Shown: one piece after another, positions 1 to 5,323 of the stretch
Position numbering within the stretch: position 1 is the first letter of the stretch
Layout: each line of letters begins with the position of its first letter
Virus record (IMG/VR): IMGVR_UViG_3300042402_005139
Location: 1-22,108 of that record
Length of the DNA stretch: 22,108 bases
DNA from: a virus
Direction: 5' to 3' (one strand)
Made by a program: the position numbers and the translations under genes
The notes under the pieces: generated by a model
The model's input: only the letters and a program-made list of their open reading frames with translations
The model's database searches: none
Told to the model about the DNA's origin: nothing

Positions 1-93
1 TTTAGCAACTCTGCCAATCATAAGTTGATTGGCCTGAGGAAAGGCCACATAGTCATCTATTTCTATATTTCTACCAAGAGCGTCAATATGCAT
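1..93 (-). CDS. Partial small phage protein, cut by left window edge
   Basis: An ATG at 93 opens a frame that runs 31 codons off the window edge without a stop, beginning MHIDALGRNIEIDDYVAF and containing QLMIGRV. It starts one base after the stop codon of the preceding gene, so it continues the same minus-strand run of tiny genes. The phrase 'DALGR-x-I-x-x-x-DYVAF' reminds me of small conserved proteins of marine T4-like phages that have a short SH3-like beta fold, but this is memory and not a search. The C-terminus is missing, so no function is offered. Confidence 0.6.
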   Translation of the reverse strand, partial: MHIDALGRNIEIDDYVAFPQANQLMIGRVAK

Positions 94-94
94 A

Positions 95-265
95 TCAATA
101 TGATTTAGTAAGATTATGATATACTATAAATTCTTTAAAAGCGTTATAGATTTGATTAGCTTCGTCGGTATCCGGAGCGACCTGTCGTCCTTTTACATAG
201 AATCCACTAGAATCCATGCGGATCATTTCTTCGTGATCAATAACAAATTTAATTGAATCTTCCAT
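95..265 (-). CDS. Conserved small phage protein (56 aa), unknown function
   Basis: The product starts MEDSIKFVIDHEEMIRMDSS and is acidic, with a predicted beta-hairpin followed by a C-terminal helix (EANQIYNAFKEFIVYHN). I chose the ATG at 265 over an in-frame ATG at 283 because the six extra residues (MLLYSS) look non-coding and overlap a possible promoter at 274-302. Neither start has a Shine-Dalgarno sequence. The 42-base gap upstream is the longest in this operon, which fits an internal promoter. I do not recognise a function; similar short proteins occur, as far as I recall, in T4-like marine phages. Confidence 0.7.
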   Translation of the reverse strand: MEDSIKFVIDHEEMIRMDSSGFYVKGRQVAPDTDEANQIYNAFKEFIVYHNLTKSY

Positions 266-273
266 AGAACTAT

Positions 274-302
274 ATAGTAGCATCAGAGTGAATAAAGGTC
301 AA
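274..302 (-). promoter_or_regulatory. Possible sigma-70-like promoter, leaderless layout
   Basis: On the minus strand TTGACC (297-302) lies 17 bases before TACTAT (274-279), and the ATG at 265 follows eight bases later. The -35 box matches consensus at five of six bases and the -10 box at four of six. The geometry repeats that of the stronger promoters at 3573-3601 and 17194-17222, and it falls in the only sizeable gap of this operon. Taken alone it would be weak evidence. Confidence 0.4.
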
Positions 303-307
303 TTGGT

Positions 308-571
308 TCATAAAAATCTTAATGCGAATTCGGTAGCTACTCGTTCATCTTTAAAAATATAAACAGTATACGCAAGCTCCAAAGTGGCATGCTCGCTCAT
401 ATCATATTGAATGTAATACAACCAATCATCACCATTTAACCAATGACGAATTTCACCTTCGCGGCCGCCGTATCTAACCGAACCTACGCCGGCATTGGTC
501 CTAAGCCATTCGTCAACTCGATCGGCTTGTGTTTCCATTTTTGAATATGGTATTCTTATTTCACTTGGCAT
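308..571 (-). CDS. Tiny phage protein with FALRFL tail (87 aa)
   Basis: No named family is recognised. The protein begins MPSEIRIPYSKMETQADRVD, has a helix with 'VDEWL' (an alpha segment also seen in the neighbouring protein as 'IIAWLEEN'), a Trp/Tyr-rich beta region (HWLNGDDWLYYIQY) and ends VYIFKDERVATEFALRFL. That tail matches the pattern seen in at least five other proteins of this operon: a beta strand, an acidic turn, Ala/Thr, then F-x-L-(R/K)-aromatic at the extreme C-terminus. It overlaps the next gene by 11 bases, which implies coupled translation. It is probably an early accessory protein, but no role can be assigned. Confidence 0.75.
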   Translation of the reverse strand: MPSEIRIPYSKMETQADRVDEWLRTNAGVGSVRYGGREGEIRHWLNGDDWLYYIQYDMSEHATLELAYTVYIFKDERVATEFALRFL

Positions 572-839
572 ACGAATATTTTAATGCAAACTTAACTGTC
601 ATTTTAGGGTCCATAATTTCCACGACCTTTTTAAGTTGCGGTCCTCTTATCTCAAGTTGCCATAAACTAGTCTTCCCAGCATATTTTGCTATTTGACTGG
701 TAGCACTACCGTAATAAGGAATAGGATCATTATTACTATTACGTTTATTGGCAAGTTCGATATTTTCTTCTAACCAAGCAATTATTTGTTTATGATCGCC
801 TTGAACATTTTCAAATCTGATACGTGTGTGCAAATTCAT
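561..839 (-). CDS. Tiny phage protein with FALKYSYAK tail (92 aa)
   Basis: The product (MNLHTRIRFENVQGDHKQII...) has a predicted strand, a helix containing AWLEEN, a basic and polar middle, and a C-terminal strand-helix ending VKFALKY followed by five extra residues. The N-terminal strand-helix layout resembles that of the adjacent 87-residue protein, so the two may be diverged duplicates. Its ATG overlaps the stop codon of the upstream oxygenase-like gene as TAATG, and its 3' end overlaps the next gene by 11 bases. Function unknown. Confidence 0.75.
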   Translation of the reverse strand: MNLHTRIRFENVQGDHKQIIAWLEENIELANKRNSNNDPIPYYGSATSQIAKYAGKTSLWQLEIRGPQLKKVVEIMDPKMTVKFALKYSYAK

Positions 840-1249
840 TATAGACTCATTGAAATACCCACCCTGGGGCCTAAAGGTGTTACATTATGATAAGTGTGTT
901 TTGGAACAATTATAAGATCACCTGGTTCAAGCAAGTACTCGGTATTATCATCAAAACTCCAAATAGTTTGTCCTTGTGCCTGCCAAAAGAACACATTGTC
1001 GCTGTCCTGATGTCTACCAAAGCTTCCACCGTGTACAGTTATATTCATATATAAGTGGGCCACTCTAAGTTGCAAATCACTTAATACATGTTGCACTTCG
1101 GATATAAGATGTGCTCGGTGTGATACAAAAAATCCAAAACATTTATGTTTGATAATGTCGTTATCAATTACAGATTGATTAAAATTACTTAAACAACTAT
1201 CCCATGTTGGAACGTTGGTATTATAGGATTTTTTAAATTCTATATTCAC
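839..1249 (-). CDS. Miniature JmjC/cupin 2-oxoglutarate oxygenase, ribosomal-oxygenase-like
   Basis: With a GTG start at 1249 the protein has 136 residues. Its second half matches the core of Fe(II)/2-oxoglutarate JmjC (Cupin_4) enzymes of the RoxA/YcfD and MINA53/NO66 type: a GGSFGRHQDSDNVFFWQAQG segment with the H-x-D metal pair at His80 and Asp82, then YLLEPGDLIIVPKHTYHNV with the third metal ligand at His121. YcfD hydroxylates an arginine of ribosomal protein uL16, so ribosomal or peptidyl hydroxylation is a reasonable guess. The usual dimerisation and winged-helix domains are absent, and the whole protein is about a third of YcfD length. I chose GTG because it overlaps the upstream stop as GTGA; a longer frame would start at 1300. 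Substrate and activity are inference. Confidence 0.72.
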   Translation of the reverse strand: MNIEFKKSYNTNVPTWDSCLSNFNQSVIDNDIIKHKCFGFFVSHRAHLISEVQHVLSDLQLRVAHLYMNITVHGGSFGRHQDSDNVFFWQAQGQTIWSFDDNTEYLLEPGDLIIVPKHTYHNVTPLGPRVGISMSL

Positions 1250-1443
1250 CCGCCCCACCGTAACAAAAAAATTGTCGCATCTTCCTGTCGCTTGAAACAA
1301 AAATACAATCCATTATTACGCCAGTTGCCGCTTTTAAAATTATTATAACAATACGCTTCTAATCGACATGTTTGTTCCCAAGCATCAGGCTCGGGCAACA
1401 TTCTAAACTGATGTGGCCAGTACTTTTTGTTATAGGTCTGCAT
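1246..1443 (-). CDS. Tiny phage protein with FLLRWGG tail (65 aa)
   Basis: This short protein begins MQTYNKKYWPHQFRMLPEPD. It is rich in aromatic residues, has Cys26 and Cys32 (TCRLEAYCY), a glycine turn (NWRNNGLYFCF) and ends KRQEDATIFLLRWGG. The end is the clearest example of the shared operon tail E-D-A-x-x-F-L-L-R-W-G. It overlaps the upstream gene by 14 bases and the downstream oxygenase by GTGA. Function unknown; the tail suggests a small alpha/beta fold in which the final aromatic strand completes the core. Confidence 0.75.
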   Translation of the reverse strand: MQTYNKKYWPHQFRMLPEPDAWEQTCRLEAYCYNNFKSGNWRNNGLYFCFKRQEDATIFLLRWGG

Positions 1444-1708
1444 AGTCAGCTGACAAGTTGATTAGGCATGCATGTTTTTCTTCTTGCCATCGAGTCAGCC
1501 AAGGAGTACGATCACATTCGACAATGTGTTGCAATACTGCATTACGGCTAGACGATTCAATGGCCTCACCCAAAAATAAACTCATAACTGGTTGGCTCCA
1601 ATGATATATTACGATACTCATTGAGTTGGTAGGATGAATATTCCATGCCCACTCGTGGGGATGATCTACTAGTGGAGGTATGTCTTCTAGGTGTTTAGGT
1701 TTTGTCAT
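1430..1708 (-). CDS. Hypothetical phage protein (92 aa)
   Basis: The product starts MTKPKHLEDIPPLVDHPHEW and carries several Trp and His residues (HEWAWNIHP, HWSQPV, TPWLTRW). Unlike its neighbours it does not end in the F-x-L-R-W tail; its end is INLSADYADL. A purine-rich AGAGG lies eight bases before the ATG, so this is one of the few genes here with a visible ribosome binding site. It overlaps both neighbours by 14 bases. I do not recognise the family. Confidence 0.7.
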   Translation of the reverse strand: MTKPKHLEDIPPLVDHPHEWAWNIHPTNSMSIVIYHWSQPVMSLFLGEAIESSSRNAVLQHIVECDRTPWLTRWQEEKHACLINLSADYADL

Positions 1709-2090
1709 GATAATCCTCTATTACAACCCAACCAAGTTGTTTAAGGTCCTGCCTAATTTCATCTGTGATGATACTTTCGGGCACATATTTTGCTGGATTA
1801 AATCCTTGTGCTTCGGCAGCAGCATAATCAATTTCTTTAGGATCACCATGTATGCCTGAACAATACCAGTCCATATAATCACCTTCGCAACGAATATCTG
1901 CAACAACACCGCCGGCATAACGCCAAGTACACGACCATGCTTCGTCTTTTAAGATAGGCATTACGTCTAATTTTTGAAAAGCATTATTACACAGTGCCGC
2001 ATAAAGATTTTGTGCATAAGAATCGCTGTCTCGTACTTTATGTACAAACCAGGCTGCATCTTTCATATCTCGTTCAAGATCAGCGTCCAT
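1695..2090 (-). CDS. Conserved hypothetical protein of T4-like marine phages (131 aa)
   Basis: The protein MDADLERDMKDAAWFVHKVR... contains YAALCNNAFQKLDVMPILKD, a Trp-rich core (EAWSCTWRYAGGVVADIR), GDYMDWYCSGI and a C-terminal TDEIRQDLKQLGWVVIED. From memory, the 'CSWRYAGGIIADMR...GDYIDWYCSG...DLKKLGW' pattern is widely conserved in cyanophage and pelagiphage T4-like genomes, always as a protein of unknown function. I chose the ATG at 2090 because it overlaps the upstream stop codon as TAATG; an in-frame ATG four codons earlier lies inside the previous gene. It is one of the strongest markers that this is a T4-like aquatic phage. Confidence 0.78.
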   Translation of the reverse strand: MDADLERDMKDAAWFVHKVRDSDSYAQNLYAALCNNAFQKLDVMPILKDEAWSCTWRYAGGVVADIRCEGDYMDWYCSGIHGDPKEIDYAAAEAQGFNPAKYVPESIITDEIRQDLKQLGWVVIEDYHDKT

Positions 2091-2329
2091 TATGCATCCC
2101 ATCTTAATAAAAAATTACTAGCATCGGATTCGTTTTCAATTACAACCACCATACCTTGTTGATGATCGCGACCACGAGGCAAGCACTGATCCATCCAGGC
2201 ATAAATTTCCTTTTCGTTGTCGGTCCACCATCTAAAGTCTGTTATTAGTATATAATGATAGGGCATCTCCTCGTCAAACGGACCGGTGGCAATAAATCTA
2301 CCTTTTTCAGCCGGAAACACTACACTCAC
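2090..2329 (-). CDS. Tiny phage protein with FLLRWDA tail (79 aa)
   Basis: I place the start at a GTG at 2329 that overlaps the upstream stop as GTGA; a longer frame would begin at a GTG inside the previous gene. The product begins MSVVFPAEKGRFIATGPFDE, has a Tyr/Trp-rich middle (YHYILITDFRWW), a helix with AWMDQCLP and the tail MVVVIENESDASNFLLRWDA. The helix A/E-W-(L/M)-x followed by a strand and the D-A-x-x-F-L-L-R-W ending is shared with its neighbours. Function unknown. Confidence 0.72.
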   Translation of the reverse strand: MSVVFPAEKGRFIATGPFDEEMPYHYILITDFRWWTDNEKEIYAWMDQCLPRGRDHQQGMVVVIENESDASNFLLRWDA

Positions 2330-2517
2330 GGTTTTTGATCCGATTCTTTGAGTGCTTTTACTGAACACAAGGCAACAAAGCCTTTGTTATCCCATTCTTT
2401 TCTAGCCGTCATACACTCTTGGTAATTGGGATATTCTTTTTTGTAAATAAACTTCATCTTGGGTGGTGGATCGCTCCAAAGTTGTACAACCAATATCCAA
2501 GGCATCAAATCTAACAT
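2326..2517 (-). CDS. Small protein with hydrophobic N-terminus (63 aa)
   Basis: The N-terminus MLDLMPWILVVQLW is hydrophobic and short, followed by DPPPKMKFIYKKEYPNYQE. It is compatible with a membrane anchor or a signal-like segment, but is too short to be sure. Two cysteines (residues 35 and 51) in a predicted helix-strand region (CMTARKEWDNKGFVALC) could pair if this part is exported. The in-frame ATG at residue 5 is an alternative start. It ends with GTGA overlap onto the next gene. From memory, similar short membrane-leader proteins occur in cyanophages. Function unknown. Confidence 0.62.
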   Translation of the reverse strand: MLDLMPWILVVQLWSDPPPKMKFIYKKEYPNYQECMTARKEWDNKGFVALCSVKALKESDQKP

Positions 2518-2518
2518 A

Positions 2519-2770
2519 TCAATTCCTTAATATTTCAAAAGTCCATTTAGGACTATTGGAGTCTACATCAAACCATAAGTGATTCTCTTCATCTAACCAA
2601 ACAGTAAAACCTTTATTGCTAAAATAATCCAATGCTATTTCTTTAAACACTAGATCCGTGTAATTGGGTGTAGTTTTTATTTGCATGTGAATATCATGCA
2701 GTTCATCGATATAATGTTTATATATAACATTACAAAACCATTCGGGTGCGTTTTTCATACGAAATTGCAT
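2519..2770 (-). CDS. Hypothetical phage protein (83 aa)
   Basis: The protein starts MQFRMKNAPEWFCNVIYKHY, with a helical first third, then ALDYFSNKGFTVWLDEENHLWFDVD, which looks like a helix followed by a beta-hairpin. The end (PKWTFEILRN) replaces the F-x-L-R-W tail of its neighbours but keeps an aromatic strand plus L-R. It may be a divergent member of the local family. It sits one base from each neighbour. Function unknown. Confidence 0.7.
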   Translation of the reverse strand: MQFRMKNAPEWFCNVIYKHYIDELHDIHMQIKTTPNYTDLVFKEIALDYFSNKGFTVWLDEENHLWFDVDSNSPKWTFEILRN

Positions 2771-2771
2771 A

Positions 2772-2993
2772 TCATCCCCACTTTAACAAAAACATTGTTA
2801 GTTCTTCTTGATTGCGAAATCGAAACATTTCAAAACTGGTTCTACGACCACAATTGTTTTGAGCACACCATAACTGAACAGGATCTAGATCATGATCTCT
2901 AAGACCGGTTTGTGTGATTGGTCCGTGATCGTAAGCTATCCTGGCATACAATGTAAGTTCCCGATTGGGATGCTTTTCCCACACTATTTTCAT
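2772..2993 (-). CDS. Tiny phage protein with FLLKWG tail (73 aa)
   Basis: The product MKIVWEKHPNRELTLYARIA... has an N-terminal strand, then LWCAQNNCGRRTSFEMFRF with two cysteines five residues apart, and ends RNQEELTMFLLKWG. The order (strand, W-C helix, C-G turn, F-x-F strand, acidic turn, F-L-L-K-W-G) is close to that of the proteins at 1246-1443 and 2090-2329, which supports a paralogous origin. It overlaps the upstream gene by four bases. Function unknown. Confidence 0.75.
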   Translation of the reverse strand: MKIVWEKHPNRELTLYARIAYDHGPITQTGLRDHDLDPVQLWCAQNNCGRRTSFEMFRFRNQEELTMFLLKWG

Positions 2994-3340
2994 GCGATTC
3001 GTACACGATTCTTTTCAGCACGAGCACTGTACAGTCGATGGCCGCGGCTTCTAAACAAATCTGCTGCTGTTTGTGGATCCGTCTCAAACATTTGCTCTAT
3101 ATCTGTTTTGTTGATGCTATGGTCACAATCTACGGCATACAGTTCGTAATGTCTCTGCTCATTGAACTTGGCCCTAAGGATCATGTTTTGTATCAACTGG
3201 TTAAGTGGATTACGGACCGTCTCTTGATTATTTAACACTCTGAATGTGTTGTCTCTATCCCACTGTTCATATTCAGTAATTGGAACCACACTCTCCAATC
3301 CTTCTTCGCACCAGTAAACAAGATATGCATTGGTAGTCAT
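2990..3340 (-). CDS. Conserved hypothetical protein of T4-like phages (116 aa)
   Basis: The protein begins MTTNAYLVYWCEEGLESVVP and continues with ITEYEQWDRDN, a central ILRAKFNEQRHYELYAVDCD, and a C-terminal MFETDPQTAADLFRSRGHRLYSAR. From memory, 'YLVYWCNEGLE...MLRARFN-QRHYEIY...MFE-DPQ-AAD-IR-RG' is a recurrent protein in marine T4-like genomes with no assigned function. It sits as the second gene of the promoter-proximal operon and overlaps both neighbours by four bases (ATGA type). No catalytic motif is visible. Confidence 0.78.
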   Translation of the reverse strand: MTTNAYLVYWCEEGLESVVPITEYEQWDRDNTFRVLNNQETVRNPLNQLIQNMILRAKFNEQRHYELYAVDCDHSINKTDIEQMFETDPQTAADLFRSRGHRLYSARAEKNRVRIA

Positions 3341-3567
3341 AGATATTTCAATCTAAAAAAAGTAGCAGCATCTTCGTCAACAAAGTCCAGTCGTGTATCG
3401 TGTACCCAATGACCATTGATTGGATTATGATCCTGGTGATGACGCACAGTAAATCCCAATGTTTCGCGAAGGCGCCAAGATATCATGGTCGTGATTTTAC
3501 CATAGTCCGAATCAATTTTTGGACGGATTTTATTCCATTCGCGATTGTCAAGAACTATAGTTGTCAT
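3337..3567 (-). CDS. First gene of small-gene operon, FRLKYL tail (76 aa)
   Basis: The protein MTTIVLDNREWNKIRPKIDS... has a helix, ISWRLRETLGF, a His-rich turn (RHHQDHNP) and the tail TRLDFVDEDAATFFRLKYL, a variant of the shared D-A-x-x-F-x-L-(R/K)-aromatic ending. Its ATG lies only five bases after a perfect -10 box, so its transcript should start at or within one or two bases of the start codon and have no leader. No Shine-Dalgarno sequence is possible there. It is probably expressed immediately on infection by host RNA polymerase; its role is unknown. Confidence 0.75.
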   Translation of the reverse strand: MTTIVLDNREWNKIRPKIDSDYGKITTMISWRLRETLGFTVRHHQDHNPINGHWVHDTRLDFVDEDAATFFRLKYL

Positions 3568-3572
3568 ACCGC

Positions 3573-3601
3573 ATTATAGCAGCGTATTTAGATTATGTCA
3601 A
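3573..3601 (-). promoter_or_regulatory. Perfect-consensus sigma-70 promoter for the small-gene operon
   Basis: Reading the minus strand, TTGACA (3596-3601) is followed by exactly 17 bases and then TATAAT (3573-3578). Both hexamers match the bacterial housekeeping consensus completely. The -35 box overlaps the stop codon of the upstream gene (TGA at 3598-3600), and the -10 box lies five bases before the ATG at 3567, so initiation six to eight bases downstream of the -10 falls on the start codon. This is what a strong phage early promoter read by unmodified host polymerase should look like. Confidence 0.88.
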
Positions 3602-4059
3602 GGTTCGTACAACCAACCCAGATTTTCTAATCGATGTATCCAGGTAAAAATGGGTGTAGTAAACGAAAGTTGCCATCGCCCGTTCCAACCTAAATATTCG
3701 GCTGATGGAACAACTTCTGGTTGATTTGGATTATCGGCGATCCAATCTTTGGGATATTTTGGTATGTATTTTGCTGCCCATTTAAAACGATAAAGTCTCA
3801 TTCCCTCAATTTCAACGTTGACAATTTTGATTGCCATGTCTTTATCTTCTAAACAGTCTTGGTTAGTCTTATTGAAAAAATCAATCCAAATTGTGTGTTC
3901 ACCTTTGGTATAGTCGGCAGAAAAATCTAATATTTTGGTATCATCTACTTTTATAACTTTATTTTTGATGTTGTTACACCCATATGCTATCATAGGAACG
4001 TTTTTCCAATAAACTGGTTCCACCACGACTCTAATGGATGTATTATAAGTTATATCCAT
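3598..4059 (-). CDS. Beta-sandwich, carbohydrate-binding-like protein (153 aa)
   Basis: I chose the ATG at 4059 (MDITYNTSIRVVVEPVYWKN); an upstream in-frame ATG at 4107 lies deep in the radical SAM gene. The middle, DFSADYTKGEHTIWIDFFNK followed by TNQDC and KDMAIKIVNVEIEGM, has alternating strands with an acidic cluster, like the calcium-dependent carbohydrate-binding modules found in phage tail and host-interaction proteins. The C-terminal third (GWNGRWQLSFTTPIFTWIHR) is Trp-rich. It overlaps the radical SAM gene by 17 bases and follows the tail-fibre-like gene in the same run, so a virion adhesin role is possible. The fold call is inference. Confidence 0.65.
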   Translation of the reverse strand: MDITYNTSIRVVVEPVYWKNVPMIAYGCNNIKNKVIKVDDTKILDFSADYTKGEHTIWIDFFNKTNQDCLEDKDMAIKIVNVEIEGMRLYRFKWAAKYIPKYPKDWIADNPNQPEVVPSAEYLGWNGRWQLSFTTPIFTWIHRLENLGWLYEP

Positions 4060-5323
4060 GACTTTCAAAAAATTCTTTGTACTCTGGGTAAAATGTTCTA
4101 GCATCAAAGTTGAACTCTCTGTCCCAACGAATTAGGTAATTAACCATTTCGTTACGCAGACTGTGGATGTTGTTTGACTCCGGTTCGGACAAAAGATGAG
4201 CTATTGTTTTACATTCTCTAATCAATTGATTTGGTAATCTGCTTATGTCCCGGCCGGTTGATATAGTTTCAAACGTATGTTCCATTTTAGATTCTATATA
4301 ACTCATAGTATCTAAAATATCTTTTTTATATTTTTCCTTAAGATATTGTGGTAGCACATTTATTTGCAGGCACTCCGGGTAAAATAAAGGAATACTTTGT
4401 AAACTTAAATTTTGATCAAACGCCCATCTTATAAATTTAGCATATGTGTTAACGCTCAACAATTGCGGAACTGTACGAAGAACTATTTGAAAATTTGTAT
4501 TGTTTCTGTACCAAGAGATATTCTCTAACACTTTTTCAACATTACTACCTTGCCTAATATAATCGTTGTTTAAGTCTATGGACTCTATACTAATTTCAAT
4601 ATTGACTGAATCAAAGTTTTTTAATAAATCAATTAATTCTGTGTTTAATATAGTACCGTTACTAACAAAACTTAGACTTAATTTGGTTCGATCAGCATTG
4701 ACTAATTTTTGAACTAGCTCTAGAAACTTTTTACTAATAGTGGGCTCACCACCCATGACATGGAGTCTAAACAATTTTTCACTTTTATCAATGTTTTCTA
4801 AAAATTGATTCCATTGTACTGGGTCGTTGGTCCAATTATCTTGTTTTGTGTATGGCAAATTCCATTTGTCATAATATGATGCAATACGAGAACTAGCATT
4901 AGGGGCACACATTTTACATGCCAAATTACACTCATTCCCAAAATCAACGTGCCAATCAGGCGGGTCTACATCCTTACTTGTAGCACAAGTCTTGGCCCAT
5001 GGGCTGTAGTCAAAACTTTTATCAAAGGCCTGTTCAGTGAAAATAGCGCCTTTAAAGTTTTCTTTTATTCTTCTACTTTCGTGGCCGTGTCTTTCTTCAT
5101 TGTAACAAAATTGACACTCAGGCAGAGGCTTATCGCCCATTATCCTCTGCCTAAAGTTTTTCATTGTTTCGCTGTTACGCCATTCACTTAGTGAATGAGA
5201 TTTAAGAGTGTAAACATCGCCTATGGGTGGTTGTGCTTCGTAGCAACAAGCGCCGTATTGACCGTGCCAATACAAATGTGTATTAGTCCACGGAACAATA
5301 CAAAAAACTTTGTTATTAGGCAT
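4043..5323 (-). CDS. Radical SAM protein with auxiliary cysteine motif (426 aa)
   Basis: The core has the radical SAM signature C-x3-C-x2-C at Cys132, Cys136 and Cys139 (GNECNLACKMC), which binds the [4Fe-4S] cluster, and MGGEP for SAM binding. Ahead of it lies an extra cysteine set (Cys8 in FCIVPW, Cys26-Cys27 in GACCYE, Cys70 and Cys73 in ECQFCYNEE), the usual SPASM/twitch-like auxiliary-cluster pattern but N-terminal to the radical domain. Such proteins modify peptides or small molecules by radical chemistry. The gene starts in TAATG overlap with the tail-fibre-like gene, so the fibre or another virion protein may be its substrate. Similar genes occur in marine phages. The reaction is unknown. 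Confidence 0.85.
   Translation of the reverse strand: MPNNKVFCIVPWTNTHLYWHGQYGACCYEAQPPIGDVYTLKSHSLSEWRNSETMKNFRQRIMGDKPLPECQFCYNEERHGHESRRIKENFKGAIFTEQAFDKSFDYSPWAKTCATSKDVDPPDWHVDFGNECNLACKMCAPNASSRIASYYDKWNLPYTKQDNWTNDPVQWNQFLENIDKSEKLFRLHVMGGEPTISKKFLELVQKLVNADRTKLSLSFVSNGTILNTELIDLLKNFDSVNIEISIESIDLNNDYIRQGSNVEKVLENISWYRNNTNFQIVLRTVPQLLSVNTYAKFIRWAFDQNLSLQSIPLFYPECLQINVLPQYLKEKYKKDILDTMSYIESKMEHTFETISTGRDISRLPNQLIRECKTIAHLLSEPESNNIHSLRNEMVNYLIRWDREFNFDARTFYPEYKEFFESHGYNL

Noticed and set aside
2892-3235. Plus-strand frames opposite the small-gene operon
   Set aside because: The minus-strand genes there match conserved phage proteins and are linked by four-base overlaps; the plus frames are shadows.
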